Source: Paenibacillus sp. AN1007 (GTDB taxonomy: Bacteria > Bacillota > Bacilli > Paenibacillales > Paenibacillaceae). From it: a stretch of 64,000 nt of DNA. This document shows, in pieces, positions 45,843 through 54,635 of the stretch (its first letter is position 1; the number at the start of each line of letters is the position of its first letter). Below the pieces are notes generated by a model. The model saw nothing but the letters and a program-made list of their open reading frames with translations. It was not told the origin of the DNA and did not search any database. The stretch covers positions 1,947,501-2,011,500 of the forward strand of contig NZ_CP159992.1 in the NCBI RefSeq assembly GCF_040702995.1, given 5' to 3'. The position numbers and the translations under genes are program-made.

Positions 45843-46292
45843 ATGCAGCAATTAGTCAATCAGCTCCTTGAACTTTTATCTCGGACTTCTTTTTCAAAAG
45901 AACAGATACAGCATTATGTAAACCGATTGGATGAGTCATTTAAATGGGAAGGCGTACCTTATGTCGAGATCGGAGATGAGCATTACATCGTAACGATCTA
46001 TGAACGCGGTGTACCTTCTTTGATTAAAAAATTGAATCAGATTGAAGAGGTGCTGTACTGGCTGCTGGCAGATATCATTTTCACAGCGGTACATGTCGAA
46101 CTGCTCAATAAGTATGGTGTCGATAACGTGCATACGCATCTCGATTATTCAAGTGAAGAAGTAAAGCAGGAGATGGAAGAGAATGTAAAGGCGGCCTTTC
46201 AAATGATTGGAGATCCATATTGGACCTGGCATCAAAAGGGTAAACGGCAGGAATTGGAGAGCTATCAACCCAAGAAAGGGAAATCTTGGTAA
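45843..46292 (+). CDS. Small acidic protein, possibly Imm63-like
   Basis: A 149-residue soluble protein with EEVLYWLLADIIF, HTHLDYSS and a Trp-rich end (PYWTWHQKGKRQELESYQ). The pattern recalls the Imm63 immunity family, whose members protect against contact-dependent toxins, but this is recalled from memory and uncertain. There is no good ribosome site before ATG 45843. Its TAA overlaps the ATG of the next gene by one base, so the two are coupled. No toxin gene is nearby. Confidence 0.6.
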   Translation: MQQLVNQLLELLSRTSFSKEQIQHYVNRLDESFKWEGVPYVEIGDEHYIVTIYERGVPSLIKKLNQIEEVLYWLLADIIFTAVHVELLNKYGVDNVHTHLDYSSEEVKQEMEENVKAAFQMIGDPYWTWHQKGKRQELESYQPKKGKSW

Positions 46293-46741
46293 TGAGTGAA
46301 CGGGATATTGAAGATGTATGGTATGATTATGCATTAACGTTTGTGGAGAAAAAGAACACCTCTGAACAAGGATGGGCTGCGCTTTCCCGGACTGAACAAG
46401 AAATTGCAGCGTTGTGGCTGTTTGAGGCGGATGTTTATAATGGCGGTTTTATACAATTTTTTTGCAACTGGGGAGAAAGGGTGTATACAACGGCCTGCGG
46501 CGCACTTCAAGCTATTGGCGCCAAGCAGGTGCTGGATAATATCAAGGAGCAGTATGCCTGTATTGCGCATCTCGCTGATGATGACAGGCTGACTGCACTT
46601 TGGGACATTCCGCGATATCTAGAGGCAGCTCAAGAAGAGCGTCTGGACGAGTTGGATCAGCAGCTCTGGAACAACGAGGATCAGGTTGCGGAGAAGGCTT
46701 ACGCTTATTATCGCGAACAGCTTCCTATTGATCCCAAATGA
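46292..46741 (+). CDS. DMP19/DUF4375 family protein
   Basis: A 149-residue soluble protein with EADVYNGGFIQFFCNWG near residue 46, the core of the DMP19-like (DUF4375) family of unknown role in bacteria. ATG 46292 shares its A with the stop of the preceding gene; TTG 46286 is the longer alternative. Such proteins often sit singly or with immunity-like genes. Function unknown. Confidence 0.75.
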   Translation: MSERDIEDVWYDYALTFVEKKNTSEQGWAALSRTEQEIAALWLFEADVYNGGFIQFFCNWGERVYTTACGALQAIGAKQVLDNIKEQYACIAHLADDDRLTALWDIPRYLEAAQEERLDELDQQLWNNEDQVAEKAYAYYREQLPIDPK

Positions 46742-46816
46742 ACGAATCTCTGGTACAGAAACACTTCTACTGCAATACTTGCGCTTGCAATGCCTATAAC
46801 GTTCCGCTATACTGGC

Positions 46817-47105
46817 TATAATTAAATACATGAAATACGTTGATAGAGCGCAGTAGCGGCTTTGTCCCTGTTACAGAAAGTCAGGGGTGGATGGAACCTG
46901 ATACATACAAGGGCTGCGAATTACACTCTGGAGTACTTGGGTAATGCCAAGCGGAAGGGCAAACGATAACTTGCTGAGAGTGGTATGGAGCACTTGTACT
47001 GGACTGTATAAGCGTTCAGAAAGAGTTGTCCATACAAATTGGGTGGTACCACGGTTATTCTAATCGTCCCTTTGTCTGTAAAGACAAGGCGGCGATTTTT
47101 TTGTG
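46817..47105 (+). promoter_or_regulatory. T-box leader (tyrosine) upstream of tyrS
   Basis: TATAAT at 46817-46822 is the likely -10. The leader then shows a T-box stem I, a specifier segment GAATTACACT with UAC (Tyr) at 46922-46924, the T-box sequence GGGTGGTACCACGG at 47041-47054, and a terminator (CGTCCCTTTGTCT, AGACAAGG...CG, then TTTTTTT, about 47065-47102). Uncharged tRNA-Tyr should stabilise the antiterminator and raise tyrS expression. Confidence 0.93.
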
Positions 47106-47185
47106 TCCCAAAAACCAGCGGTATTGTAATTCAAAGCGAACGTAGGTCATGACTCAATTTTTATCATAGAAAAGGGGTTATTGTA

Positions 47186-48454
47186 ATGAATGGAATGAAC
47201 ATTATTGAAGAACTGCAGTGGCGCGATGCCATTAATCAGCAAACAGATGCGGAAGGACTGCGTGAACTGACGGAGACAAAAGCCATTTCTCTGTACTGCG
47301 GCGTAGACCCTACAGGGGACAGTATGCATATCGGACACTTGATTCCGTTTATGATGCTGAAACGTTTCCAGCTGGCCGGTCACCGTCCGGTGATCCTTAT
47401 TGGCGGTGCAACAGGTACGATCGGTGATCCGAGCGGTCGTCAGTCCGAGCGTTCTCTCCAGACACTGGAACAGGTACAGGCCAATGTGGATGCGCTGACT
47501 GCACAAATGAAAAAGCTGTTTGTAACCGAAGGGGACAATCAGGTTCGTATGGTGAATAACTACGACTGGACACATAAAATTAATGTGATCGAGTTCCTGC
47601 GTGATTACGGGAAAAACTTCAACCTGAATACGATGCTGGCCAAAGATGTTGTAGCAAGCCGTCTTGAAGGCGGAATTTCATTCACCGAATTTTCCTATCA
47701 GATTCTGCAATCTCTGGATTACCTGCACCTGTTCCAAAACGAGGATGTGCAGCTGCAGATTGGCGGTTCTGACCAGTGGGGCAACATTACAAGCGGTCTG
47801 GATCTGATTCGCAAAAAAGAAGGAGCCGAGGCGAAAGCTTACGGATTGACGATTCCGCTGATGCTGAAGTCTGACGGTACGAAGTTTGGTAAAACAGCTG
47901 GCGGTGCAATATGGCTTGATCCAAACAAAACGACACCATTTGAATTCTACCAGTTTTGGGCAAACACCGATGACCGGGATGTCATTAAATACTTGAAATA
48001 CTTTACCTTCCTGAGCAAAGAGGAAATTGAAGCTTTGGCTGCGAAGGTGGAGACAGAGCCGCATAAACGTGAAGCGCAGAAAGCACTGGCCGAGGAAATG
48101 ACCAAATTTGTTCATGGTGAAGAGATGCTGGAGCAGGCGAAGCGGATTACCGCAGCATTGTTCAGCGGAGACATCCGTTCACTTACGGCAGATGAGATTG
48201 AGCAGGGCTTCAAGGAAATGCCAACATTCGAAACAGACGGCGAAGCTAAAAATATTGTTGACTGGCTGGTGGATCTTGGCCTGGAGCCTTCCAAACGTCA
48301 AGCCCGTGAGGATGTTACCAAAGGAGCAATCTCTATGAATGGTGAAAAGATTACGGAGCTTGAATTTACGGTGTCGGCTGAGCACGCCATTGGCGGCAAA
48401 TTCATCATTATCCGCAAAGGTAAAAAGAACTACAGCCTGGTTAAATTGAAATAA
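47186..48454 (+). CDS. tyrS: Tyrosyl-tRNA synthetase
   Basis: A 422-residue class I synthetase that attaches Tyr to tRNA-Tyr. It has the HIGH-like HIGHL near residue 50, KFGKTAGGAIWL near 232 (KFGKT as the KMSKS-type loop), and a C-terminal S4-like domain (SKRQAREDVTKGAISMNGEKI). AAAAGGGG precedes ATG 47186. Its T-box leader carries a matching UAC specifier. Confidence 0.98.
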   Translation: MNGMNIIEELQWRDAINQQTDAEGLRELTETKAISLYCGVDPTGDSMHIGHLIPFMMLKRFQLAGHRPVILIGGATGTIGDPSGRQSERSLQTLEQVQANVDALTAQMKKLFVTEGDNQVRMVNNYDWTHKINVIEFLRDYGKNFNLNTMLAKDVVASRLEGGISFTEFSYQILQSLDYLHLFQNEDVQLQIGGSDQWGNITSGLDLIRKKEGAEAKAYGLTIPLMLKSDGTKFGKTAGGAIWLDPNKTTPFEFYQFWANTDDRDVIKYLKYFTFLSKEEIEALAAKVETEPHKREAQKALAEEMTKFVHGEEMLEQAKRITAALFSGDIRSLTADEIEQGFKEMPTFETDGEAKNIVDWLVDLGLEPSKRQAREDVTKGAISMNGEKITELEFTVSAEHAIGGKFIIIRKGKKNYSLVKLK

Positions 48455-48557
48455 ACCGCCAGGGTACAATATGCTGCTGCCGCAGACAACGGTGATGACG
48501 TAACAGTTTGCCATACATTACCATAGAGAACGGTAATATACGATTATACAATTACTG

Positions 48558-48609
48558 TTGACAGTGCTGCTGGCTTTGCTATACACAGTGTATATGCAAA
48601 GCCAGCAGC
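48558..48609 (+). promoter_or_regulatory. Strong promoter-like element inside a long near-perfect palindrome
   Basis: TTGACA (48558-48563), 16 bases, TATACA (48580-48585) resembles a strong sigma-A promoter. It overlaps a 14-bp perfect inverted repeat GCTGCTGGCTTTGC / GCAAAGCCAGCAGC (48566-48609), and the centre ATACACAGTGTAT extends the dyad to about 21 bp with one bulge. A transcript would reach a terminator only about 75 bases later, so it could encode a short RNA. Alternatively it is an operator or an extra tyrS terminator hairpin. Confidence 0.45.
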
Positions 48610-48622
48610 GATGTATATCCTA

Positions 48623-48666
48623 TAAAAATGGCCTCCTTTGCTGATTAACAAAGGAGGCCATTTTTA
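48623..48666. terminator. Bidirectional intrinsic terminator
   Basis: AAAATGGCCTCCTTTG and CAAAGGAGGCCATTTTT form a 16-bp stem with A/T tracts on both sides. It lies between tyrS (+) and the convergent yxcD-like gene (-). Confidence 0.9.
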
Positions 48667-48685
48667 TATGTTTTAATACTGTATT

Positions 48686-48967
48686 TTAATGCTGATTAAC
48701 GATGGCTGTGATCTCTTCATCCAGATCCAAAGTTACATCTTCACGATATGCGCGGATATTGTATTCACTGTGCAGGTAGCGAAGAATCGCTTCAATCATA
48801 TTGGATTCCACCAAGAACTGACTGCGGCCCTGAATCCAAACTTCTGCGGAATAACCGGTATCTTCTTCCCAGCTCAGCTCTACATTAACATCTGTAGGAC
48901 GTACACCTTTACGCTCTGCCATGTGAATGCAGATGGCATTCACAATTTCATCCATACTCAGAACCAT
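48686..48967 (-). CDS. YxcD family protein (DUF2653)
   Basis: A 93-residue protein that starts MDEIVNAICIHMAERKGV and has VELSWEEDTGYSAEVWIQGR, typical of the YxcD (DUF2653) family found in Bacillus and Paenibacillus. Function unknown. It follows the small membrane-protein gene by 5 bases, suggesting an operon. Confidence 0.85.
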   Translation of the reverse strand: MVLSMDEIVNAICIHMAERKGVRPTDVNVELSWEEDTGYSAEVWIQGRSQFLVESNMIEAILRYLHSEYNIRAYREDVTLDLDEEITAIVNQH

Positions 48968-48972
48968 AAATC

Positions 48973-49473
48973 TTAGTACCGTCCGTTTCTGTTACGATCA
49001 TCGTCACGATCATCACGGCGGTCATAACGACCATCCGCTGCAGGTTTGCGGCGATTCGTGATTGCTCTGAACAGTGCCATAGCCAGCATAACAATCAGCA
49101 TAATTGCTGCCACGTTTACGAGCAGCCCGAGAATGTTACCCAGTGCTCCCATACCGCCAAACAGTCCGCCGAACAGCATACCAGCCAGACCACCCAGCAT
49201 CATACCTTTCATGAATCCACCACCGCCGCCGAAGAATCCGCCACGGTTGTTGGCAGCTGCGCCAGTATTGGAATTGTTACGGGAATTGGACTGACTTACA
49301 TTGCTGTCTGATTTCTTAGGGGTGTTGGTATAACTTTTCGTTCCAGATTTGAAACCGCCGCCGCCCCGTCTTGCATCAGCGCTGTCCGGATTCGTAACGC
49401 CAACCGCTGCAAAGAGCAGTGTGAATGCCATGAAAACCATCATCAGATGTTTAATTCCAAATTTTTTCTTCAT
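48973..49473 (-). CDS. Gly-rich secreted or membrane-anchored protein
   Basis: It starts MKKKFGIKHLMMVFMAFTLLFAAVG, a signal peptide or signal anchor ending near the ADARR motif. Then come a Gly/Ser/Asn-rich low-complexity region, a glycine-zipper-like hydrophobic stretch (GLAGMLFGGLFGGMG), a membrane segment (VAAIMLIVMLAMALF) and a basic/acidic tail rich in RDD repeats. I prefer ATG 49473 over 49533. It is similar in layout to YxcD-neighbouring membrane proteins of unknown function. Confidence 0.75.
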   Translation of the reverse strand: MKKKFGIKHLMMVFMAFTLLFAAVGVTNPDSADARRGGGGFKSGTKSYTNTPKKSDSNVSQSNSRNNSNTGAAANNRGGFFGGGGGFMKGMMLGGLAGMLFGGLFGGMGALGNILGLLVNVAAIMLIVMLAMALFRAITNRRKPAADGRYDRRDDRDDDRNRNGRY

Positions 49474-49572
49474 TGTATAGATCGTAACCCCCTGATTAAA
49501 TTTGTTTGATTCCCCAAAATGGGCCTTACTCAAGTAATACGGTCAACCTGCTGTGACGTTTCAAAATTTAAA

Positions 49573-50139
49573 TTAAATTTCTGAAATACTTGGACTCGGG
49601 TCCTGAATCGCCGCCTGACCATCCAACAGCTGGGTCACCCAATTACACCATTCCAGACCTGTTTGGGCGTTCATTAACCCTTTCTGCACTAGAATGTAGC
49701 TTCCGAATTCACGACTGCCGACACGAAGATTGTCCTGAGGTATACGTGATTTCAAGTCTTCGAAATAGCGTATACGTTCCATAAACCAACTTTTACGTTC
49801 GTTCAGAATACGTCTCATGCTGCCATCTTCAGCGATCCCTACACAGAGAATGCGAAGATTGAATTCATCACGCGTAACGGGTGCAGTGACAGGAGTAATC
49901 ATCCACTCCAGCAACTTCTGAATACCTTTGTCCGTAACTGCATACATTTTTTTGTCCGGTTTGTCAGACTGTTGTACCCAGCGGGAGGCGAGTAACTCAT
50001 CGTTTTCCATCTTGGACAGGAGCGGGTAGATCTGGCTGTGTTTGGCCTGCCAATGCGGCTGAATCTTCAGCATAAGATCATAACCGGAAGACTCCTCGCG
50101 GGTAAGCAGCCCGAGCAATCCGTAGGAAAGTATGTTCAT
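49573..50139 (-). CDS. PadR family transcriptional regulator
   Basis: An N-terminal winged helix (LSYGLLGLLTREESSGYDL, HSQIYPLLSKMENDELL, KMYAVTDKG) is followed by the C-terminal helical dimerisation domain, as in AphA-like PadR proteins. ATG 50139 has AAGGAG 8 bases upstream, better spaced than 50145. It probably represses a nearby or unlinked target; none is obvious. Confidence 0.9.
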   Translation of the reverse strand: MNILSYGLLGLLTREESSGYDLMLKIQPHWQAKHSQIYPLLSKMENDELLASRWVQQSDKPDKKMYAVTDKGIQKLLEWMITPVTAPVTRDEFNLRILCVGIAEDGSMRRILNERKSWFMERIRYFEDLKSRIPQDNLRVGSREFGSYILVQKGLMNAQTGLEWCNWVTQLLDGQAAIQDPSPSISEI

Positions 50140-50271
50140 GCACATGTCTCCTTAATATTAGGGCTGGGTCTACGAAAACAAGTATATTACTTTCGTTGAC
50201 CGCTTTCATAAAAGTGTACACTGAAACTGTATGGTTTGACAACCTGACAGGATAACTGCCTTAATTTAGAC

Positions 50272-50303
50272 AAAAAAAAGTGCGAACCATGAAGGTCCGC
50301 ACT
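50272..50303 (-). terminator. Intrinsic terminator of the carbonic anhydrase gene
   Basis: On the minus strand AGTGCGGACC and GGTTCGCACT form a 10-bp stem with one mismatch, followed by eight T residues, just after the carbonic anhydrase stop. Confidence 0.85.
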
Positions 50304-50312
50304 CCAAACCAA

Positions 50313-50888
50313 TTAGAGAGATGCCTGTTGTCCATACCCGTCAGCGACGAGATCAAGTTCGCCTGTGGCAGAGTCGATCACCATGCCGTGAACAGGTACA
50401 TTGGGAGGAAGTAATGGATGCTTCTTGATGACTTCCACAGTTCCTTTTACCCCTTCTTGTACACTGTCAAACCCGCGCAGCCATTTTTGCAAACGAATGC
50501 CGGAGTTCTCCAGTGTGGACATGACTTCTTCGGAAATTCCGCGTTCTACCATGTGACCAATCATCGTTTCAGCATGCAGCGAGGCCATACCGCACTCTGT
50601 ATGACCGACAACCAGCACCTCGTCTGCGCCCAATTCATAGATAGCAACCAGCACAGAACGCATAACACTACCAAAAGGCTGGGAGATAATCGCGCCTGCG
50701 TTTTTGATGATTTTTACATCACCATTTTTCAGATTCATCGCTTTGGGCAGCATCTCCACGAGACGGGTATCCATACAAGTGATGATCACCATCTTTTTCG
50801 TTGGAAACTTGCTAGCCGTATACTTCTCGTATTCTTTAGTCTCGACAAATGATTTGTTGTAAGCCAAAATCTCTTGAATGTTGTTCAT
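50313..50888 (-). CDS. Beta-class carbonic anhydrase
   Basis: It interconverts CO2 and bicarbonate. Zinc ligands are visible as Cys and Asp in CMDTR near residue 37 and His and Cys in GHTECGM near 95. At about 190 residues it matches the short beta-class enzymes of Bacillus (YtiB/YbcF type). I prefer ATG 50888, 8 bases after AGGAGG; ATG 50894 is only 2 bases away. It stands alone with its own terminator. Confidence 0.93.
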   Translation of the reverse strand: MNNIQEILAYNKSFVETKEYEKYTASKFPTKKMVIITCMDTRLVEMLPKAMNLKNGDVKIIKNAGAIISQPFGSVMRSVLVAIYELGADEVLVVGHTECGMASLHAETMIGHMVERGISEEVMSTLENSGIRLQKWLRGFDSVQEGVKGTVEVIKKHPLLPPNVPVHGMVIDSATGELDLVADGYGQQASL

Positions 50889-51112
50889 GTCCATTGCCTC
50901 CTGTTATCCAATACGACGAGCACGGCCACTTGCATGAGATGCAGCTTGTCCTACACGCCCTTGATTAGTTAGAATGCCGCGGTCAGCAGACCGCGTTATC
51001 CGTTTTTTAGAAGAATAATGCAGTATGCTTCTGTCAAAAGTTGATTATACGCAATGCAAAAAGTATCATCAATAGGGTGTAGAAAATTTTTTTGAAGAGG
51101 TGAACGGTAACC

Positions 51113-52627
51113 ATGGACAAACAAACACAGCAGCAGCTGCAGTCTTTCCTTATTCTGGCCCGTAAAATCAAAAGTTATCACGAAGCGATCGGTTTGCTTC
51201 ACTGGGACTTGCGTACAGGTGCACCGAAAAAAGGTGTTCCAACTCGTTCAGAAACCCTGGGAATGCTCTCTACAGAAGCTTTCAAACTGCAAACCTCCGC
51301 TGAGATGAAAAATTATCTGGATACATTGACCCAACCGGATGTGCTGGAGCAGCTTGAAGCTACCGACCGCCGTCTGGTAGACGAATGTAAAAAGGAGTAC
51401 GATCGCAGTCAGTCGGTTCCACCGGAAAAAGTTCAGGCTTATACGGTACTTACTGCTAAATCGGAAACGGCGTGGGAAGATGCCAAACATAACAGTGATT
51501 ACGATGGCTTTGCGCCGTATCTGACCGAGATCGTGAAGCTCAAACAGGAGTTTATCGATTATTGGGGTGTCAAGGATACAAGGTATGATACTCTGCTGGA
51601 CATGTATGAACCCGGATTGACTGTGGACAACGTAGATGCCGTATTCGCCCGGCTTAAAGCACGCCTTGTCCCGCTGCAGGAGAAGATCAATGCGGCGTCG
51701 AACAAACCCAAAACGGATTTCCTTCATCAGATTTTTGATGCCGATCAGCAGAAGAAATTCAGTCTGTTCATCCTGGAACAGATGGGCTACGACTTCGAAG
51801 CCGGCCGTCTTGATGAAAGTGTGCACCCGTTCGCAACAGGACTTAATCCAGGTGATGTGCGTATTACGACTAATTATCTGCAGGATGATGTGACAAGTGC
51901 AATCTTCAGCTCGCTTCACGAAGGCGGACATGCTCTATATGAACAAAATATCGACGAAAGTCTGGCCGGCACACTGCTTGCCGAAGGCACATCGATGGGC
52001 ATTCACGAGTCTCAGTCTCGTCTTTGGGAAAATATGATTGGACGCAGCCTGCCGTTCTGGACACGTTATTATCAAGACCTGCAGCAGCATTTCCCGCAGC
52101 TTAGCGAAGTGAGTCTGGAAGATTTCTACCGGGCAATTAACCGGGTGGAGAGCTCTCTGATTCGGATTGAAGCGGATGAACTGACCTACAACCTGCACAT
52201 TATTATCCGTTATGAGATTGAGAAAATGCTGTTTAATGAAGGGCTTGAGGTGAAAGATCTGCCTGAAACATGGAATACCAAATACAAGGAATACCTGGGG
52301 ATTATGCCGACGAATAATGGGGAGGGTGTGCTGCAGGATGTACACTGGTCCGGCGGGGATTTCGGTTATTTTGCTTCCTACTCTTTGGGCAACATGTATG
52401 CTGCACAGATCATGCATACCCTGCGTAAGGAAATGCCCGAGTTGGATCATCTGATTGCCCAAGGTAATCTGATTCCAATCAAGGAATGGCTTACAGACAA
52501 AATCTATCGTTACGGCAAGAGCCGCACTCCTTCGGAGTTAATCGCTGCGGTGACAGGTGAAGAACTGAATCCGGATTATCTGGCTGACTATTTGGAAGCC
52601 AAGTATGCTAAAATTTATAATTTATAA
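51113..52627 (+). CDS. Carboxypeptidase M32 (Taq family)
   Basis: A 504-residue zinc metallocarboxypeptidase. The HExxH motif is in SLHEGGHALYEQN near residue 269, with a downstream Glu in GIHESQSRLWEN near 297 as third ligand. The helical start (KIKSYHEAIGLLHWDLRTGAP) is typical. It trims C-terminal residues from peptides in the cytosol. AAGAGGTG precedes ATG 51113. Confidence 0.95.
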   Translation: MDKQTQQQLQSFLILARKIKSYHEAIGLLHWDLRTGAPKKGVPTRSETLGMLSTEAFKLQTSAEMKNYLDTLTQPDVLEQLEATDRRLVDECKKEYDRSQSVPPEKVQAYTVLTAKSETAWEDAKHNSDYDGFAPYLTEIVKLKQEFIDYWGVKDTRYDTLLDMYEPGLTVDNVDAVFARLKARLVPLQEKINAASNKPKTDFLHQIFDADQQKKFSLFILEQMGYDFEAGRLDESVHPFATGLNPGDVRITTNYLQDDVTSAIFSSLHEGGHALYEQNIDESLAGTLLAEGTSMGIHESQSRLWENMIGRSLPFWTRYYQDLQQHFPQLSEVSLEDFYRAINRVESSLIRIEADELTYNLHIIIRYEIEKMLFNEGLEVKDLPETWNTKYKEYLGIMPTNNGEGVLQDVHWSGGDFGYFASYSLGNMYAAQIMHTLRKEMPELDHLIAQGNLIPIKEWLTDKIYRYGKSRTPSELIAAVTGEELNPDYLADYLEAKYAKIYNL

Positions 52628-52641
52628 TTGGGTCCGCATGG

Positions 52642-52677
52642 AGGTCAGCCAGAAACTTCTGGTTGGCCTTTTTTTGT
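52642..52677 (+). terminator. Intrinsic terminator after the carboxypeptidase gene
   Basis: AGGTCAGCCAGAA and CTGGTTGGCCT pair around a short loop, followed by TTTTTTTG. Confidence 0.9.
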
Positions 52678-52760
52678 GTGCAGGTTCTTAACCTTTTGCC
52701 GGGCCTCGGCATATTCATAGTAGAGAGAAGCTGCTAAACCAGTATAAGGAGGGAAAGCGA

Positions 52761-53768
52761 ATGAAATATACGCCATGGTTTGTCCGGGGCATTGTGATTC
52801 TCTTGATTTTCATTGTGGCGCTGATGAGCTGCAATAAAGAAGAGAACGAAGCCAAGATTACAATTGGTGAAGTGACTCGATCTGTATTTTATGCACCGGA
52901 ATATGCAGCCGCGGCTCTAGGTTTTTTTGAAGAAGAAGGGCTGGAAGTAGATATCCAAACAACGGCTGGCGGGGATAAAACGATGGCGGCTTTACTCGCG
53001 GGTTCGGTGGATATCGCGCTGGTTGGTGCTGAGACGTCGATCTATGTCTACCAACAGGGGGCTGAGGACCCGGTCATTAACTTTGCTCAGCTCACACAGA
53101 CGGACGGAACGTTTTTGTTCGCGCGTGATGCCCAGAAGAGCTTTGATTGGGAGCAGCTGAGGGGAAGTATTTTCCTTGGACAGCGTAAGGGCGGGATGCC
53201 TCAAATGGCCGGGGAGTTTGTCCTGAATAAACATGGCATTAACCCGTCGAGTGATCTGGAACTGATTCAGAATGTGGATTTTGCGAATATTGCGTCTGCC
53301 TTCGCTTCTGGCACAGGGGATTATGTACAGCTGTTTGAACCTCAGGCTTCCATTTTTGAACAGGAAGGCCGGGGGAAAGTGGTGGCTTCGTTCGGAACGG
53401 AGAGCGGGCACCTGCCTTATACCGTTTTTATGACCAAACAAAGTTATCTGAACGAAAACAAAGAACTTGTACAAAAATTCACGAATGCACTGCACAAAGC
53501 TCAGCTTTGGGTGGATTCCCATACAGCGGAGGAAATTGCGCAGGTGATCACGCCATTTTTCAAAGATATTGACCCCGCTATTCTGACCAGCAGCGTAAGT
53601 CGCTATAAGGAACAGGGTACGTATGCAGCAGATCCGATCATTGATGAGCAGGAATGGAACAATCTGCTGGATGTCATGAGTGCTGCCGGAGAACTGAAAA
53701 AACGGGTGGAACGGAATACGATTGTGAATTCGTCGTTTGCTGAACAGGCGAAATCACTGGCTCCCTGA
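52761..53768 (+). CDS. ABC transporter substrate-binding lipoprotein, NMT1/SsuA-like
   Basis: A signal peptide with lipobox-like ALMSC places Cys near residue 24 as the lipidation site. The mature part has the NMT1/THI5 pattern: YAPEYAAAALGFFEEEGLEV near 46 and ALLAGSVDIALVGAETS near 75. Relatives bind thiamine precursors, sulfonates, nitrate or similar small molecules; the ligand is unknown. GGAGGG precedes ATG 52761. It is followed by an ATPase and a permease gene, forming an importer. Confidence 0.92.
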   Translation: MKYTPWFVRGIVILLIFIVALMSCNKEENEAKITIGEVTRSVFYAPEYAAAALGFFEEEGLEVDIQTTAGGDKTMAALLAGSVDIALVGAETSIYVYQQGAEDPVINFAQLTQTDGTFLFARDAQKSFDWEQLRGSIFLGQRKGGMPQMAGEFVLNKHGINPSSDLELIQNVDFANIASAFASGTGDYVQLFEPQASIFEQEGRGKVVASFGTESGHLPYTVFMTKQSYLNENKELVQKFTNALHKAQLWVDSHTAEEIAQVITPFFKDIDPAILTSSVSRYKEQGTYAADPIIDEQEWNNLLDVMSAAGELKKRVERNTIVNSSFAEQAKSLAP

Positions 53769-53839
53769 GGGATGGAAGTAAGAAGAGTTAATTTAAAGTG
53801 AGAGCGAAATAAGGATATCAGGGAAGGAAGTGAGCAGTA

Positions 53840-54635
53840 ATGCCTGATTCCGGGAATGTGATCCGACTGGAGAAAATCTCTCAAGTCTATGTCAGTGAAC
53901 GTGAAGCATCACTCGTCATTGAGGATTTAAGTCTGGAGATTGGCCAGGGAGAATTCGTGAGTCTGGTGGGACCGAGCGGGTGCGGTAAAACAACACTATT
54001 ATCTATCATTGCCGGCCTGCTGAAGCCCACGCGGGGAAATGTCGAAGTCGAAGGCAAGCGAGTTCGGGGGCCCTCTGCCCGGATTGGCTATATGCTGCAG
54101 CAGGACTATTTGTTCCCTTGGCGGACCATTCTGGATAATGCCCTTATCGGGCTTGAGCTGACAGGAAATCTGGATGCACAGAGCAGGGAACGTACGCGCG
54201 AACTTCTCGTCAGTATGGGTCTTGGCGGGACGGAAGAACAGTATCCGTCCGAACTGTCCGGGGGCATGCGGCAGCGGGTGGCTCTCGTTCGAACACTTGC
54301 GACAAATCCGACGATCCTTCTGCTGGATGAGCCATTCTCGGCGCTCGATTACCAAACCAAGCTGCGAGCTGGAAGATCTCGTCTCGGATACGTTAAAAGA
54401 GTATCGTAAAACCTCCGTGCTTGTCACTCACGATCTGTCAGAAGCGATTGCAGTCAGTGATCGTGTCATCGTACTGGACCGAGGCCCCGGACGCATTCGG
54501 CGCGAGTTCGATATTCCTGAACACATCCGGCAAGCACAGCCTTTTCATGCAAGGGAACAGGCAGGCTTCAACGAGCTGTTTCAAGCGCTGTGGAACGAAC
54601 TTGTTCAGTCCGGAGGAGGTGAGAAAGATACGTGA
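53840..54635 (+). pseudogene. ABC transporter ATP-binding protein, frameshifted
   Basis: The frame from ATG 53840 carries Walker A (GPSGCGKTT), Q-loop (LQQDYLFPW), signature (LSGGMRQR) and Walker B (LLLDEPFSALD), then breaks near 54365 and stops at 54409. The rest continues in another frame (ELEDLVSDTL, H-loop VLVTHDLSEAI) to 54635. AAGCTGCGAGCTGGAA looks like KLELE with one extra base. Domain order is otherwise complete, so this is either a recent inactivation or a sequencing error. Loss would disable the importer unless another ATPase substitutes. The end overlaps the permease start. Confidence 0.85.

Noticed and set aside
48973-49473. Gly-rich repeats as a possible CRISPR or tandem DNA repeat
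   Set aside because: The repetition is at the level of Gly and Ser codons only; no regular DNA repeat-spacer unit exists. I saw no CRISPR array anywhere in the window.
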